This document shows, piece after piece, positions 28,488-37,200 of a DNA stretch of 53,694 nt. The position numbers and the translations under genes were made by a program. The stretch's first letter is position 1. The number at the start of each line of letters is the position of its first letter. Under the pieces are notes generated by a model. That model was given only the letters and a program-made list of their open reading frames with translations, searched no databases and was not told the origin of the DNA. The DNA comes from a virus: positions 1-53,694 of the IMG/VR virus record IMGVR_UViG_3300027736_000062. One strand, written 5' to 3'.

Positions 28488-28666
28488 GAGTTTTATCTGT
28501 TAGCTGGAACCCTGACCGCGACATCACAAAGCTAAAATTTAATGAACATTTTTTGGCTTCTGATTGGGTTGTACGGGCGGACGTTTTGCAAGACCTTATT
28601 CACGACCTGACAGTCATGTATGAGGGAATGCTCACAAAACCAAAAAACGAAGAAGAAAACACATGA
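28484..28666 (+). CDS. Small protein, 60 aa
   Basis: It begins MRVLSVSWNPDRDITKLKFN and contains a DVLQDLIHDLTVMYEGML helix with an acidic tail. ATGA overlaps join it to both neighbours. No family is recognised; context is the recombination operon. Confidence 0.65.
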   Translation: MRVLSVSWNPDRDITKLKFNEHFLASDWVVRADVLQDLIHDLTVMYEGMLTKPKNEEENT

Positions 28667-29433
28667 CCATCACAGCAAAAGAACCACGCGCCAGCGAAAG
28701 CAATCACTGGTACACCCGCGACGGCGTGCCGCGCTACACGGTGATCGGCAAGAACGGCAAGGAGCGCAACACCACGCTGCGCGACGCCCGTACCGAGAAC
28801 CTTGTGCCCAGCGTGACCACCGTCTTGAACGTGATGGCCAAGCCTGCGCTCATCCAGTGGTTGCAAAAGCAGGTGTTGCTGGCCGCTCTAACTTTGCCGC
28901 GCATCGACGGCGAGCCAGAGGACGACTACATTGCCCGCATCATGAGCGACAGCAAGGAGCAGGGGCGCAAGGCCGCAGACGACGGCACTGACATTCACGC
29001 ATCGATCCAAGGCTTCTACGAGGGTGAGGTCATCACGCGCCACGAAGAGCACGTCAAAGGCACTGTGGCCAAGCTCGAAGAAGCTTTTGGCCAACAGCCT
29101 TGGATCGCCGAGCGACCGTTTGGCCACAGCCATGGTTTTGGTGGCAAGTGCGACCTGCACTGCGTCACTGGTGATGGCATCGTGGCCGACGTTAAGACCA
29201 AGGAATTTACCGACGCCACCAAGATCGATGCGTATGATGACCACCTCATGCAATTGGCAGCGTACCGTGTGGGCCTTGGCATCCCCAAGGCTCGCTGTGC
29301 CAACGTGTTTGTCTCGCGCAGTGTCCCGGGCCTCGTGGTCGTGAAGGAATGGTCCGAAGAGGACCTCCAACGCGGCTGGGAGATGTTCTGCTCACTGCTT
29401 AAATTCTGGCAACTCAAGAATCAACACTCATGA
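28663..29433 (+). CDS. PD-(D/E)XK exonuclease (RecB/Cas4-like phage nuclease)
   Basis: 256 residues. A helical N-terminal half includes VPSVTTVLNVMAKPALIQWL and GTDIHASIQGFYEG, the H-containing motif I. The catalytic core is HGFGGKCDLHC (D164) followed by GIVADVKTKEF (D176-x-K178), then a Gln-containing helix (LMQLAAYRVGLG) that is typical of the family. Such enzymes resect dsDNA ends to make 3' single strands for annealing. Co-location with an SSB analogue supports a recombination cassette, although no single-strand annealing protein was recognised. Confidence 0.85.
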   Translation: MTITAKEPRASESNHWYTRDGVPRYTVIGKNGKERNTTLRDARTENLVPSVTTVLNVMAKPALIQWLQKQVLLAALTLPRIDGEPEDDYIARIMSDSKEQGRKAADDGTDIHASIQGFYEGEVITRHEEHVKGTVAKLEEAFGQQPWIAERPFGHSHGFGGKCDLHCVTGDGIVADVKTKEFTDATKIDAYDDHLMQLAAYRVGLGIPKARCANVFVSRSVPGLVVVKEWSEEDLQRGWEMFCSLLKFWQLKNQHS

Positions 29434-29651
29434 AACCTGTAGAAGCCTTTCAAACCTCAGACGGCATGCTGTTCTCCACAGCGCAGTCTGCCGAGAAGCA
29501 CGAAATGATGTTGTCTAAAGAGAGCGTCGTCGACGAATTCTTAGACAGCGATCTAAACCCCTACACGGGCCACGCTCACCGCTCAATGGCTCGTAACACT
29601 GTTGTCAACTGGGAACTATGGAAGTCTAAAAATGAAATCCTTGCTAAATGA
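29430..29651 (+). CDS. Conserved small protein, 73 aa
   Basis: The sequence MKPVEAFQTSDGMLFSTAQS followed by AEKHEMMLSKESVVDEFLDS and ARNTVVNWELWKSK is a pattern I recognise as a widely distributed short phage protein without known role; the N-terminal part (FQTSDG-x-x-F) is its hallmark. Its start overlaps the exonuclease stop. The function is unknown. Confidence 0.7.
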   Translation: MKPVEAFQTSDGMLFSTAQSAEKHEMMLSKESVVDEFLDSDLNPYTGHAHRSMARNTVVNWELWKSKNEILAK

Positions 29652-29859
29652 AGAACTCGTCAAACAAGTCTTTTTCTACAGCGACGAAAAGCGGCCAGAT
29701 CCGCTGATCGCTGACGAGGTAGACATCGTGCAATTTGCCGAGAAGCTGGAGGCCGTACTGCGCCCCTTGATTGCGGCTGAAGAGCACAAGCGCTGCGTCA
29801 CGATCGTGGCACACATGAACCGCGAAGTGGCCAGCGCCCTATCAAACCAGAAGCCTTAA
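29632..29859 (+). CDS. Small protein, last gene of the rightward operon, 75 aa
   Basis: From the ATG at 29632, chosen because GGAAG lies 7 nt upstream inside the preceding gene. It reads MKSLLNEELVKQVFFYSDEK, then DIVQFAEKLEAVLRPLIAAE and HKRCVTIVAHMNREVASALS. Mostly helical. Its stop is followed closely by the bidirectional hairpin at 29865-29886. The function is unknown. Confidence 0.65.
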   Translation: MKSLLNEELVKQVFFYSDEKRPDPLIADEVDIVQFAEKLEAVLRPLIAAEEHKRCVTIVAHMNREVASALSNQKP

Positions 29860-29886
29860 AAAGACCCCCTCCCGCGAAGGAGGGGG
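29858..29886 (-). terminator. Terminator between convergent operons
   Basis: An 8-bp stem, CCCCCTCC (29865-29872) and GGAGGGGG (29879-29886), closes a 6-nt loop. On the minus strand it is followed by TCTTTTT, so it ends the leftward late transcript. On the plus strand no T tract follows, although the same hairpin may stabilise the 3' end of the rightward mRNA. Confidence 0.8.
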
Positions 29887-29926
29887 CATAAGAATGCCGC
29901 AGGCAACTGGCAAAGCCACGGCAATC

Positions 29927-29946
29927 CAAGCGGGGAGAGCCGCTTG
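29927..29946. repeat. Second hairpin in the convergent intergenic region
   Basis: CAAGCGG (29927-29933) pairs perfectly with CCGCTTG (29940-29946) around a GGAGAG loop. It lies just past the stop of the glucosaminidase gene and has no T tract on either side. It may protect mRNA ends. Confidence 0.5.
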
Positions 29947-29948
29947 AA

Positions 29949-31532
29949 TTAGGGTAGGGGTCCCGTCATCTCGTCAAGCAACGGCGCGTTGGCCAACCCC
30001 TGCATTTTTCTTTTAACGTACTCTTGAAAATCTGGGTTGTCGCGGTAGGCTTGCGCAGCGCCAGTCCCAATCGCCAACGGTATGCCAACGGGCGCGGTGG
30101 GCGGGAACATTGACAAACCAGATCCCAAAATATTTCCACCACTTAGCATCATGCTTGTGGTGTCTCGCTGACCTTCTGGCTTGCGTGCCTGCTGTGCAAT
30201 GTTGACGCCCTCGCCCGCAGCGCTGGCCAAGGCCAACGGCGGCAAAACGTACTTGCCAACGGCTGCGGCGGCAGCGGCCACGGGCCTCATCATGCCCTTG
30301 AACATGTCGGTGACAACGTCCAACCCAGAAGGTCCTTTGGGGGGAATAGGAGCCGTTGAAACAGGCTGCCTTGGGGGTAGCTGAACCAAGGTTCCTTGAG
30401 GCGGTGGCGCTGCGGGTCCGGGCATAAAGTTTGGCGGCAAGTCAGCGGCTGGAAGCGGTCCCTGAACCCTGAACGACTGTTTAGGCCCACTTCCAGCGCC
30501 TTGGTCTAACGTCAGTAATCCGCCGTAACGTGGGTTCTCAACGTACTTTTCGCCGGGGAACATGCTCTGGACTTTGTTCAGTCCTTCGCGCCGCTGGGAG
30601 GTTAAGTCGTGAACACCACCAGTTTGTTTGGTCATGTCCAAGGCGCGGCCAGCTTCAATGTCGGTCAACCCTGCCGACTTGGCGTAGTTGTAGGGCATCG
30701 TGCCAGTCTGGCCAGCAGCAAGCCTTCCAGCGTCTGCACCGCCTGACGGGACTGGCAGGCGAACAACGCTTTGCGGTGGGCCGCCAGAAGGGCTAGGAAC
30801 GCCCGCAGAGGGCGCTGGAGGGGTTGGTGGCGTCCTACCCTGCATACCTGTTGCAAAACCCGTTCCTACGCGCTTTGCGCCAGCTTCCAGCAGTGCCCCC
30901 GCACCAGAGCCTGCTGCGCGGGTTGCGGAAACACCAGCGCCAGTCCCAGCACCAATCATTTGAGCCTGACGTTTTTCTTGAGCGTCCATTGCCGCCTGCA
31001 TGCGGGCATCACGCTCCTCATCGGTTTCCTCTGCTGGCGCGGGGGTTGCAGGGGCTGGGGCAGCCGCTCCCTCAGTAGGTTCAAAGGGCAGCGCCTTGTT
31101 TTCAGGTATTGAGGCCTGAGCGCTGGCCAATGAGCTTTCGTATTCTTCAACGGGAACACCAAAGTAGGAGCCGTTTTTTCCAGAGGCCAAGCCTCGAGTG
31201 AACGCACCGACGTCAGGGCCAGTGTTGACGGCCAGCGGAAAGTTGCGCTTGATCTGGTCGGCGTAGTACATGCCGAAGACCTCGGGGTCCTCGAACTGAA
31301 CGTACTTGTCCTTGGACCCCGTCTTGTTGTCTTTTGCTTCAAAGCCGTTGCCGCTGAAGTCTTTGATGCCGCCCAAGTTGTGATGCTTCTTGGCCATTTC
31401 GGTTTGACCCCAACGACTTTCAAGGCCCCACTGACTCAGCAGCACGTTTGGGTCAACCTTAATTTCTTTGCTGACTTGCTGCGCAATAGGGCCGTAGGTC
31501 TCAATGAACTGCTCAATGTTTTTGTTGGACAT
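29949..31532 (-). CDS. Virion-associated glucosaminidase (peptidoglycan hydrolase)
   Basis: 527 residues from the ATG at 31532, which has GAAGG 8 nt upstream. Residues ~5-130 form a glucosaminidase-type muramidase domain: IAQQVSKEIKVDPNVLLSQW, GLESRWGQTE with catalytic E38, then KKHHNLGGIK and FEDPEVFGMYYADQIKRNFP. The rest is Pro/Gly/Ala-rich linker and a C-terminal helical, partly hydrophobic region. It lies last in the ejection-protein block, so it probably travels in the virion and opens the cell wall for DNA entry rather than causing lysis. Confidence 0.8.
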   Translation of the reverse strand: MSNKNIEQFIETYGPIAQQVSKEIKVDPNVLLSQWGLESRWGQTEMAKKHHNLGGIKDFSGNGFEAKDNKTGSKDKYVQFEDPEVFGMYYADQIKRNFPLAVNTGPDVGAFTRGLASGKNGSYFGVPVEEYESSLASAQASIPENKALPFEPTEGAAAPAPATPAPAEETDEERDARMQAAMDAQEKRQAQMIGAGTGAGVSATRAAGSGAGALLEAGAKRVGTGFATGMQGRTPPTPPAPSAGVPSPSGGPPQSVVRLPVPSGGADAGRLAAGQTGTMPYNYAKSAGLTDIEAGRALDMTKQTGGVHDLTSQRREGLNKVQSMFPGEKYVENPRYGGLLTLDQGAGSGPKQSFRVQGPLPAADLPPNFMPGPAAPPPQGTLVQLPPRQPVSTAPIPPKGPSGLDVVTDMFKGMMRPVAAAAAAVGKYVLPPLALASAAGEGVNIAQQARKPEGQRDTTSMMLSGGNILGSGLSMFPPTAPVGIPLAIGTGAAQAYRDNPDFQEYVKRKMQGLANAPLLDEMTGPLP

Positions 31533-31533
31533 C

Positions 31534-33303
31534 TCACTCACCTTCTTTCTTGCGTCGGATCACGCCAGTCTTGGGATCTCGAATGAACCCAGTGCTTGGA
31601 GCGCCCGAAGCGGCAGGTGGAGCCTCTTGCTTGCGCTGGCTTGTAGGCACGGCTTTGATGCCGCCAAAGATCTTCTCGGTCTCCGCCTCAAAGCTTTTCT
31701 TGATGTCTTTGTACAGGTCCGACTTGCGCTCAAACTCAAGGTACGAGCGCCCGGGATTCTTGTCCTGCCACTGGCGGAATGCGTCAGCGGTGTCAATGTC
31801 AAACTGCGAACGTGACTTGAGCAAATCCATGCGAGTGCGAAGCACCTCGGGGCTGGTGCTGGTGGTCCCGGGGATGGCGCGAACGATCTTGCGCTCACCC
31901 TCAGTCACAGCACCTTGCTTGGCCAAATACAAACGAGTGAAGGCCAGCTCAATCTCAGCAAGCTCGGTCGCAGCCTTGGTGACGTTGTCGAGGTCCTTCT
32001 GCGTAACACCCGGCATCATCTTGCGCATGCTGTCCTCGAACCCAGCAAGGTTCAATGAACCGCTAGGCGTTTGAATGCCCTCTTTGATTAAATTGCCGAT
32101 TGCGGCAGTGACGCCGGGGCGGGCAAAAATACCAAAGTAGTTCGGGCTTTGTTTAAGGTAATCTGACACGCGAGTAACGCTGCCAAAAATACGACGTGCG
32201 GTGGCGTCCGTCTCTTCAACCGCCGCCTCTTTTTCAGCAGCTTTTTCACCAAGCTTGCCTGCGCGTGTTTCAGCTTCTTTTTGCTCGGTAGCCAACTGCT
32301 GCACCGATTTAAGGCCGCCACTTGGCTCGCCATCGGCGGGCTTGCCATCAGTAGGCGCAACGTCGGTTTTCTTGCGAGGACCTTTGACAACGCGCTCGGC
32401 CAAGTCGTGGTAGGCAGGGTCGTCGTTGGCCGCAAGCAAACTGAGCCTTGCAGCGGTGCGGGCGTCCACGGGGAAGGTCCCGGGGTAGCCGTAGATTTGG
32501 ATCTGCTCCACTTTCCCTGTTGGGAACTGATAAAACTTACCAGTGGCCAGATCCTGCACGCCGCTCTCTTTATCGCGGAAACGCTTCTGATTGATCTCCT
32601 GCGCCTCTTTGATGAGATCAGCAGCGGACTTACTTTTATCTGAACGATTCAACCGAATGTAATCGCGTGCCGTCATGAAATCTGGATTTGGCGGCATTAC
32701 TTGAATGCCCTCAATGTTTTCAAAACCGGGGGGCTTGTTTGACTCCAGAGAAGCCAAAGCGCCTTGAGGTGAGCCAACAACTTTAGGTGCTGTGGACTGT
32801 GAGCTTGCTTGAGACAAAGCACCAGCAGCGGGAGCGCCTTCGGTGGGGGCCTCTGCGGGGGCTGCGCCACCTGACAACGGTCCAGCCTGTGGGCCAGCAA
32901 TTGCGCCAGCCTGTGGGCCTGCTATGGGGCCTGTTGCAGGCTGTGGCCCGTTCAAGTATTTCAGCAGCTCTGCGTCGCGCTGTTTCATGCGCTGAAGTTC
33001 AATGCCTTGACCAGCAACCGCAACCTCGCGCTCACCTAATGCCAACTGACGCTTGTCTTCCATCTCTTGGGCTGCGCCGACCTTGCCAGCGGCCTTGCCA
33101 AGCGACTCGCCAAATCCACCAGTTTGCGTAGGCGACAGGAACCCCTCGGCCATAGCCAAAAGGGTTGGATCAAACAACATTTTTCGGTTGGTAAGAGAGT
33201 CCGAAAGTCGGGCAACCGCGTCCTGATAGCGTTTATTTGCCGCAGCAATTTCTGGATCTTCTCCAGCCAAATACTGCGCTGATGGGGTTTTGGCTTCAGC
33301 CAT
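31534..33303 (-). CDS. Putative internal virion (ejection) protein, 589 aa
   Basis: The protein is mostly helical and Ala/Lys/Glu-rich. The N-terminal ~110 residues contain IAAANKRYQDAVARLSDSLT and MAEGFLSPTQTGGFGESLGK, which I recognise from proteins of other environmental podoviruses. A Pro/Ala/Gly-rich linker (~115-180) follows, then a long coiled region (LATEQKEAETRAGKLGEKAA) and a compact helical C-terminus. It is placed between two other ejection-type genes. A channel- or DNA-translocation role by analogy with T7 gp15/gp16 is inferred, not shown. Confidence 0.7.
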   Translation of the reverse strand: MAEAKTPSAQYLAGEDPEIAAANKRYQDAVARLSDSLTNRKMLFDPTLLAMAEGFLSPTQTGGFGESLGKAAGKVGAAQEMEDKRQLALGEREVAVAGQGIELQRMKQRDAELLKYLNGPQPATGPIAGPQAGAIAGPQAGPLSGGAAPAEAPTEGAPAAGALSQASSQSTAPKVVGSPQGALASLESNKPPGFENIEGIQVMPPNPDFMTARDYIRLNRSDKSKSAADLIKEAQEINQKRFRDKESGVQDLATGKFYQFPTGKVEQIQIYGYPGTFPVDARTAARLSLLAANDDPAYHDLAERVVKGPRKKTDVAPTDGKPADGEPSGGLKSVQQLATEQKEAETRAGKLGEKAAEKEAAVEETDATARRIFGSVTRVSDYLKQSPNYFGIFARPGVTAAIGNLIKEGIQTPSGSLNLAGFEDSMRKMMPGVTQKDLDNVTKAATELAEIELAFTRLYLAKQGAVTEGERKIVRAIPGTTSTSPEVLRTRMDLLKSRSQFDIDTADAFRQWQDKNPGRSYLEFERKSDLYKDIKKSFEAETEKIFGGIKAVPTSQRKQEAPPAASGAPSTGFIRDPKTGVIRRKKEGE

Positions 33304-33315
33304 GTTTTTCTCCTT

Positions 33316-34293
33316 TTAACCCGGAAAGTCGTCAAGAGACTTTGCGTAATCAATTTCTTCTTGAGTTCGTTGGCCGGGTGTAAAGCCGTCACCTTTGAAA
33401 AAAGTGCTTGGATCAAAGCCTTTAAATTTATCTCCAATAAAGTCAAACAACTTGCCACCTGCGGAGCCTTCTTTTGTAGCGCCGAGCATAGACATGACGC
33501 CCAAAATGTTGGACAGATCTGACGTGCTGTACATACCAGCCTTTGGTCCCACAAACTTCTCGGTTTGACTTTGAGGAATGGTGTAGCCGCGCATGAGTCC
33601 AGAGGCGGTCGTTGCGGTCTTGAGGGGCGCGTCCAGCAAGCTCTGCTGGTACGCCTGACGCTCTGCACCAGCCTTGGTCAATGCACCAGCAGCGGTTAGG
33701 CCCGTGTCCAGCTCTTGCTGTGCAAGCTTGCCTTGAGTACCAGCGGCCAAGTTTTGCAATTGGGCTTCATCTAACGCGCCCTTTAAAGCCTCGCTGTAGC
33801 CTTTTGACAGTGCGCCGTACTGCTGGCCTGTCAAGCCCGCTTGAATGTCCGCCATGCCCTGTCCAAGAGCGCCAGCGTAGCGTTGGCTGCCAAGGCCACC
33901 AGTGCCAACAAAACCAGCCTTCATGGTGGGCAGCAAATTGCGCTGCACATTTTGCTGAGACAAGCGGCCCATCTCATCCACCACATTGCTGGTGTAGGGG
34001 TTCATCAAAGCCTGAATGCGCTCGGGCGTGATGCCTTTGGCTGCTTGAGCTGCGGTGTCTTGAGCGGCTTGGAGGTCGGGCTGGTACGAGGTTGTGGCCC
34101 CCGGCAAGTTGCTGTACCCCATAACCTGCAACGGGTCATAGCCAGCCACAGACTGTGTGGGCGATCGGCCCATGGCGGTCTGGCCAGCAGTCGAGACGTC
34201 GGTCAGGTACTTCGTGTAGTAATCGGGTGCATTGTCAGTCCGCGTCGTGGTCTGCGTAATGTCTGGTAACGGTGCGCCTTGGGTAAGTGCCAT
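33316..34293 (-). CDS. Putative internal virion (ejection) protein, 325 aa
   Basis: The protein is Ala/Gln/Gly-rich and helical with amphipathic stretches (DLQAAQDTAAQAAKGITPER, IQALMNPYTSNVVDEMGRLS). The segment QNVQRNLLPTMKAGFVGTGG followed by SQRYAGALGQGMADIQAGLT is a recurring pattern in proteins of phages with short tails, where it marks an ejection protein like T7 gp14. SD AGGAG lies 7 nt before the ATG. It lies directly below the 2100-residue gene. Confidence 0.75.
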   Translation of the reverse strand: MALTQGAPLPDITQTTTRTDNAPDYYTKYLTDVSTAGQTAMGRSPTQSVAGYDPLQVMGYSNLPGATTSYQPDLQAAQDTAAQAAKGITPERIQALMNPYTSNVVDEMGRLSQQNVQRNLLPTMKAGFVGTGGLGSQRYAGALGQGMADIQAGLTGQQYGALSKGYSEALKGALDEAQLQNLAAGTQGKLAQQELDTGLTAAGALTKAGAERQAYQQSLLDAPLKTATTASGLMRGYTIPQSQTEKFVGPKAGMYSTSDLSNILGVMSMLGATKEGSAGGKLFDFIGDKFKGFDPSTFFKGDGFTPGQRTQEEIDYAKSLDDFPG

Positions 34294-34295
34294 GA

Positions 34296-37200
34296 TTATC
34301 TCCTAGCTGTGCGAGCGGGTTTTTTAAGGTAATCCAAAGGTGATTTTTTCGCTGGTGGCGGTAAATCCTTTGGTTTTGCCGACCTGTGATACGCCCGAAT
34401 CGAGTGCATCATGTTGTAGAGTTTATCGCTTCCTGCCTTAGTTGAGCCATTTCCAAGCGCGGCAACCACGTCAGCAGGGAATACAAATTCGCCATCAGCC
34501 AACATGGCAGGGATATCGTCCGACTGCCCGTCCCCGGGTCCCGTGACGGCGTTTCCTGTGCGGAAGTCCAGCCGTGGCTTGCCAGAGTGGTGAACCACAT
34601 TTAGCCCACCCCCAGCGTAGTGGCCATAGCGGGTTGTGCCGCCACCCGCAAACAGAGGCGTTGCAAGGCCACCAGCTTTGAATGGAAGCGTCGGAGCTTG
34701 ACCGCCACCCAGAAAGTCATTGATGTCGGTCTGCTGCCCGTAGTTGAAATAGTTAGACCCTTGCTGGGGCTGAGGCTGTGGGGTTGAGAGTTCGTCTTGC
34801 ACTTGGGCCACCTGCTGGTTCTGTTGTTGAGTTTCTTGCTGTGTTGGGTTTGGCGAGTAATCATTTTCTTTGACCATCTTGAGATATTGCTCAAGAGGGC
34901 CTTCAAACTTTGCTTCACCTGTAGTTTTCAAACCAATTTGTCGATATGGCGTGTCGTCGGACACAGCGGCAGCAGCGGGGGCAATCATGGCCATTGCGGC
35001 GCTGAGGCCGCCTTGAGTCCTTGCTTTGTCCTCAGCGGCCTTTTTGGCTTTTGCTTCTTCTTCTTGCTGTTTTTTAATATCGGTGACGCTGGTCTGTAAA
35101 CCACTTATGCCAGTGCCAAGCTCTTTAAGAGCCTGTTGCGTGGCCTCTTGATATGTCTTGCCTTGCAACACCAGCTCGTCGACGCGAGTGTTGAACTGCG
35201 TCTGAACATCGGTGATGTTCTTGGTCAGATCCGTCTTGACATCGGTAATTTGCTGAGTCGTTGTCTTGACTGCGGTATCAATTGCCTTGTTGATATCCAC
35301 GCCCATTTGGATTTGGGCATTGACGATGTCCTTCTGGTTTTGAGTCAGCGTGTCAAACTTGGTCTTGACGTCACCACTCAATGTGTTGAGCTGGGTCTTG
35401 ACGTCAGTGATCTGCTGCGTGGTCAACTTGGACGCAGTATCAATCGCTTTGTTGATGTCAATACCCTGTTGCGTGTACGCAGAGACAATGTCTTTTTGAC
35501 CTTGCGTCAGCGCATCAAATTTTGTTTTGACGTCAGCAGTAACACCAGTCAGCGCTTTTGTCAGCGCGTCATTGGTGACAGTGTCATTTGTTGCGGTTGT
35601 GCCAGTTGTACCTGTAGTCCCGGTAGTTCCAGTTGTACCAGTTGTACCAGTTGTACCAGTCGTCCCGGTTGTCCCGGTTGTCCCGGTTGTCCCGGTTGTC
35701 CCAGTGGTTCCAGTGGTTCCAGTGGTTCCAGTGGTTCCAGTTGTACCTGTCGTACCAGTAGTTCCGGTCGTTCCCGTGGTTCCAGTTGTGCCTGTAGTTC
35801 CAGTGGTTCCGGTAGTGCCTGTGGTTCCGGTAGTGCCTGTGGTTCCGGTAGTGCCTGTGGTTCCGGTAGTGCCTGTGGTTCCGGTAGTGCCTGTGCCGCC
35901 CGTTACAAAAGTCGTTCCAGTCGTACCTGTTGTCCCAGTAGTTCCCGTTGTTCCTGTGGTCCCAGTCGTGCCAGTCGTACCTGTGGTTCCTGTGGTTCCT
36001 GTAGTACCAGTCGTTCCGGTAGTCCCAGTTGTACCCGTTGTACCCGTTGTACCTGTTGTTCCGGTGGTTCCTGCTGTTCCGGTAGTTCCTGTTGTTCCGG
36101 TAGTTCCCGTTGTTCCGGTAGTTCCAGTAGTTCCCGTCGTTCCTGTTGTGCCCGTAGTCCCAGTGGTTCCCGTAGTTCCCGTCGTTCCGGTCGTTCCGGT
36201 CGTTCCGGTCGTCCCAGTGGTTGTTGTGACCTTAGACGCTTCATAGGCTGCTTTGTCACCGTTGAATTTAGTGTAAGTACCGTAGTCAGGAAAACCTGCA
36301 TCAATAGCTTTTTTGGTGTTTGCAGCCTGCGTCAGAGCATTGTTGTAAACGCCCAAATCACCTTTGTATTGAGTGTAGGTTGCGTAGTCGGGAAATCCCG
36401 CTGCTTTTGCAGTGGCTAAATTTGCCGCACTTGCATTGGCCGTGTTAAATGCATTTATGTCACCCTTGTAAAGGGTGTAATTTGCGTAATCAGGAAATCC
36501 TGCCGCCTTAGCAGTTGCCAAATTTGTGGCGTTTGTTTTGGCTGTGTTGTACGCCTGAATGTCACCGCTATATTGCGTATAAGTCGCATAATCGGGAAAG
36601 CCTGCATCAGTGGCTTTTTTGGTATTTGATTCGTTTGTTTTGGCGGTATTGTAGGCAGCAACATCTCCGCCATATTTGGTGTAAGACGCAAAATCAGGGA
36701 ATCCTGCGGAGGTAGCCTTGAGTGTGTTTGCGGCGTCAGTTTTTGCGGTGTTGTAATCCGACAAATTGCCGTTGTACTTAGTGTAAGTCGCATAGTCAGG
36801 GAACCCAGCCGCAGTGGCCAAGTTGTTGTTCTGCGCGTTCTGATAAAGCGTTTTGTCGCCACCATATTGTTGGTACGCAGCGTAATTTGGAAAGCCTGCT
36901 GCTTGAGCTACGGCCTCATAATCCGTTGTAGTTTGCAATGGCGCAGTTCCATTCAAAACGCTTGGGCTAAATACAACTTTGAAATCAGCCGCTGGCGTTT
37001 TGTAAATGTCATCGAGCACCGTTGTGAAATTAAACGATGGGTTTTTCTTGACGATTGAGTCAATGTTGCCAAGCGTGATTGGTGTTCCATCAGCAGACCT
37101 GTAAACAACAGTGCTGTAATCAGTCACGCTAGAAGGCAACGTGTCTTTTATGTCGCTTGGCGGAATTCCTATGCTTGTTCCAACAGCAGTCAATGCGCCC

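Noticed and set aside
35136-36419. Long plus-strand frames opposite the Gly-Thr-Thr tract, including one of Val-Val-Pro repeats
   Set aside because: They are the antisense readings of the collagen-like triplets and have no ribosome-binding site. The minus frame spans the whole 2100-residue gene and is clearly the coding one.
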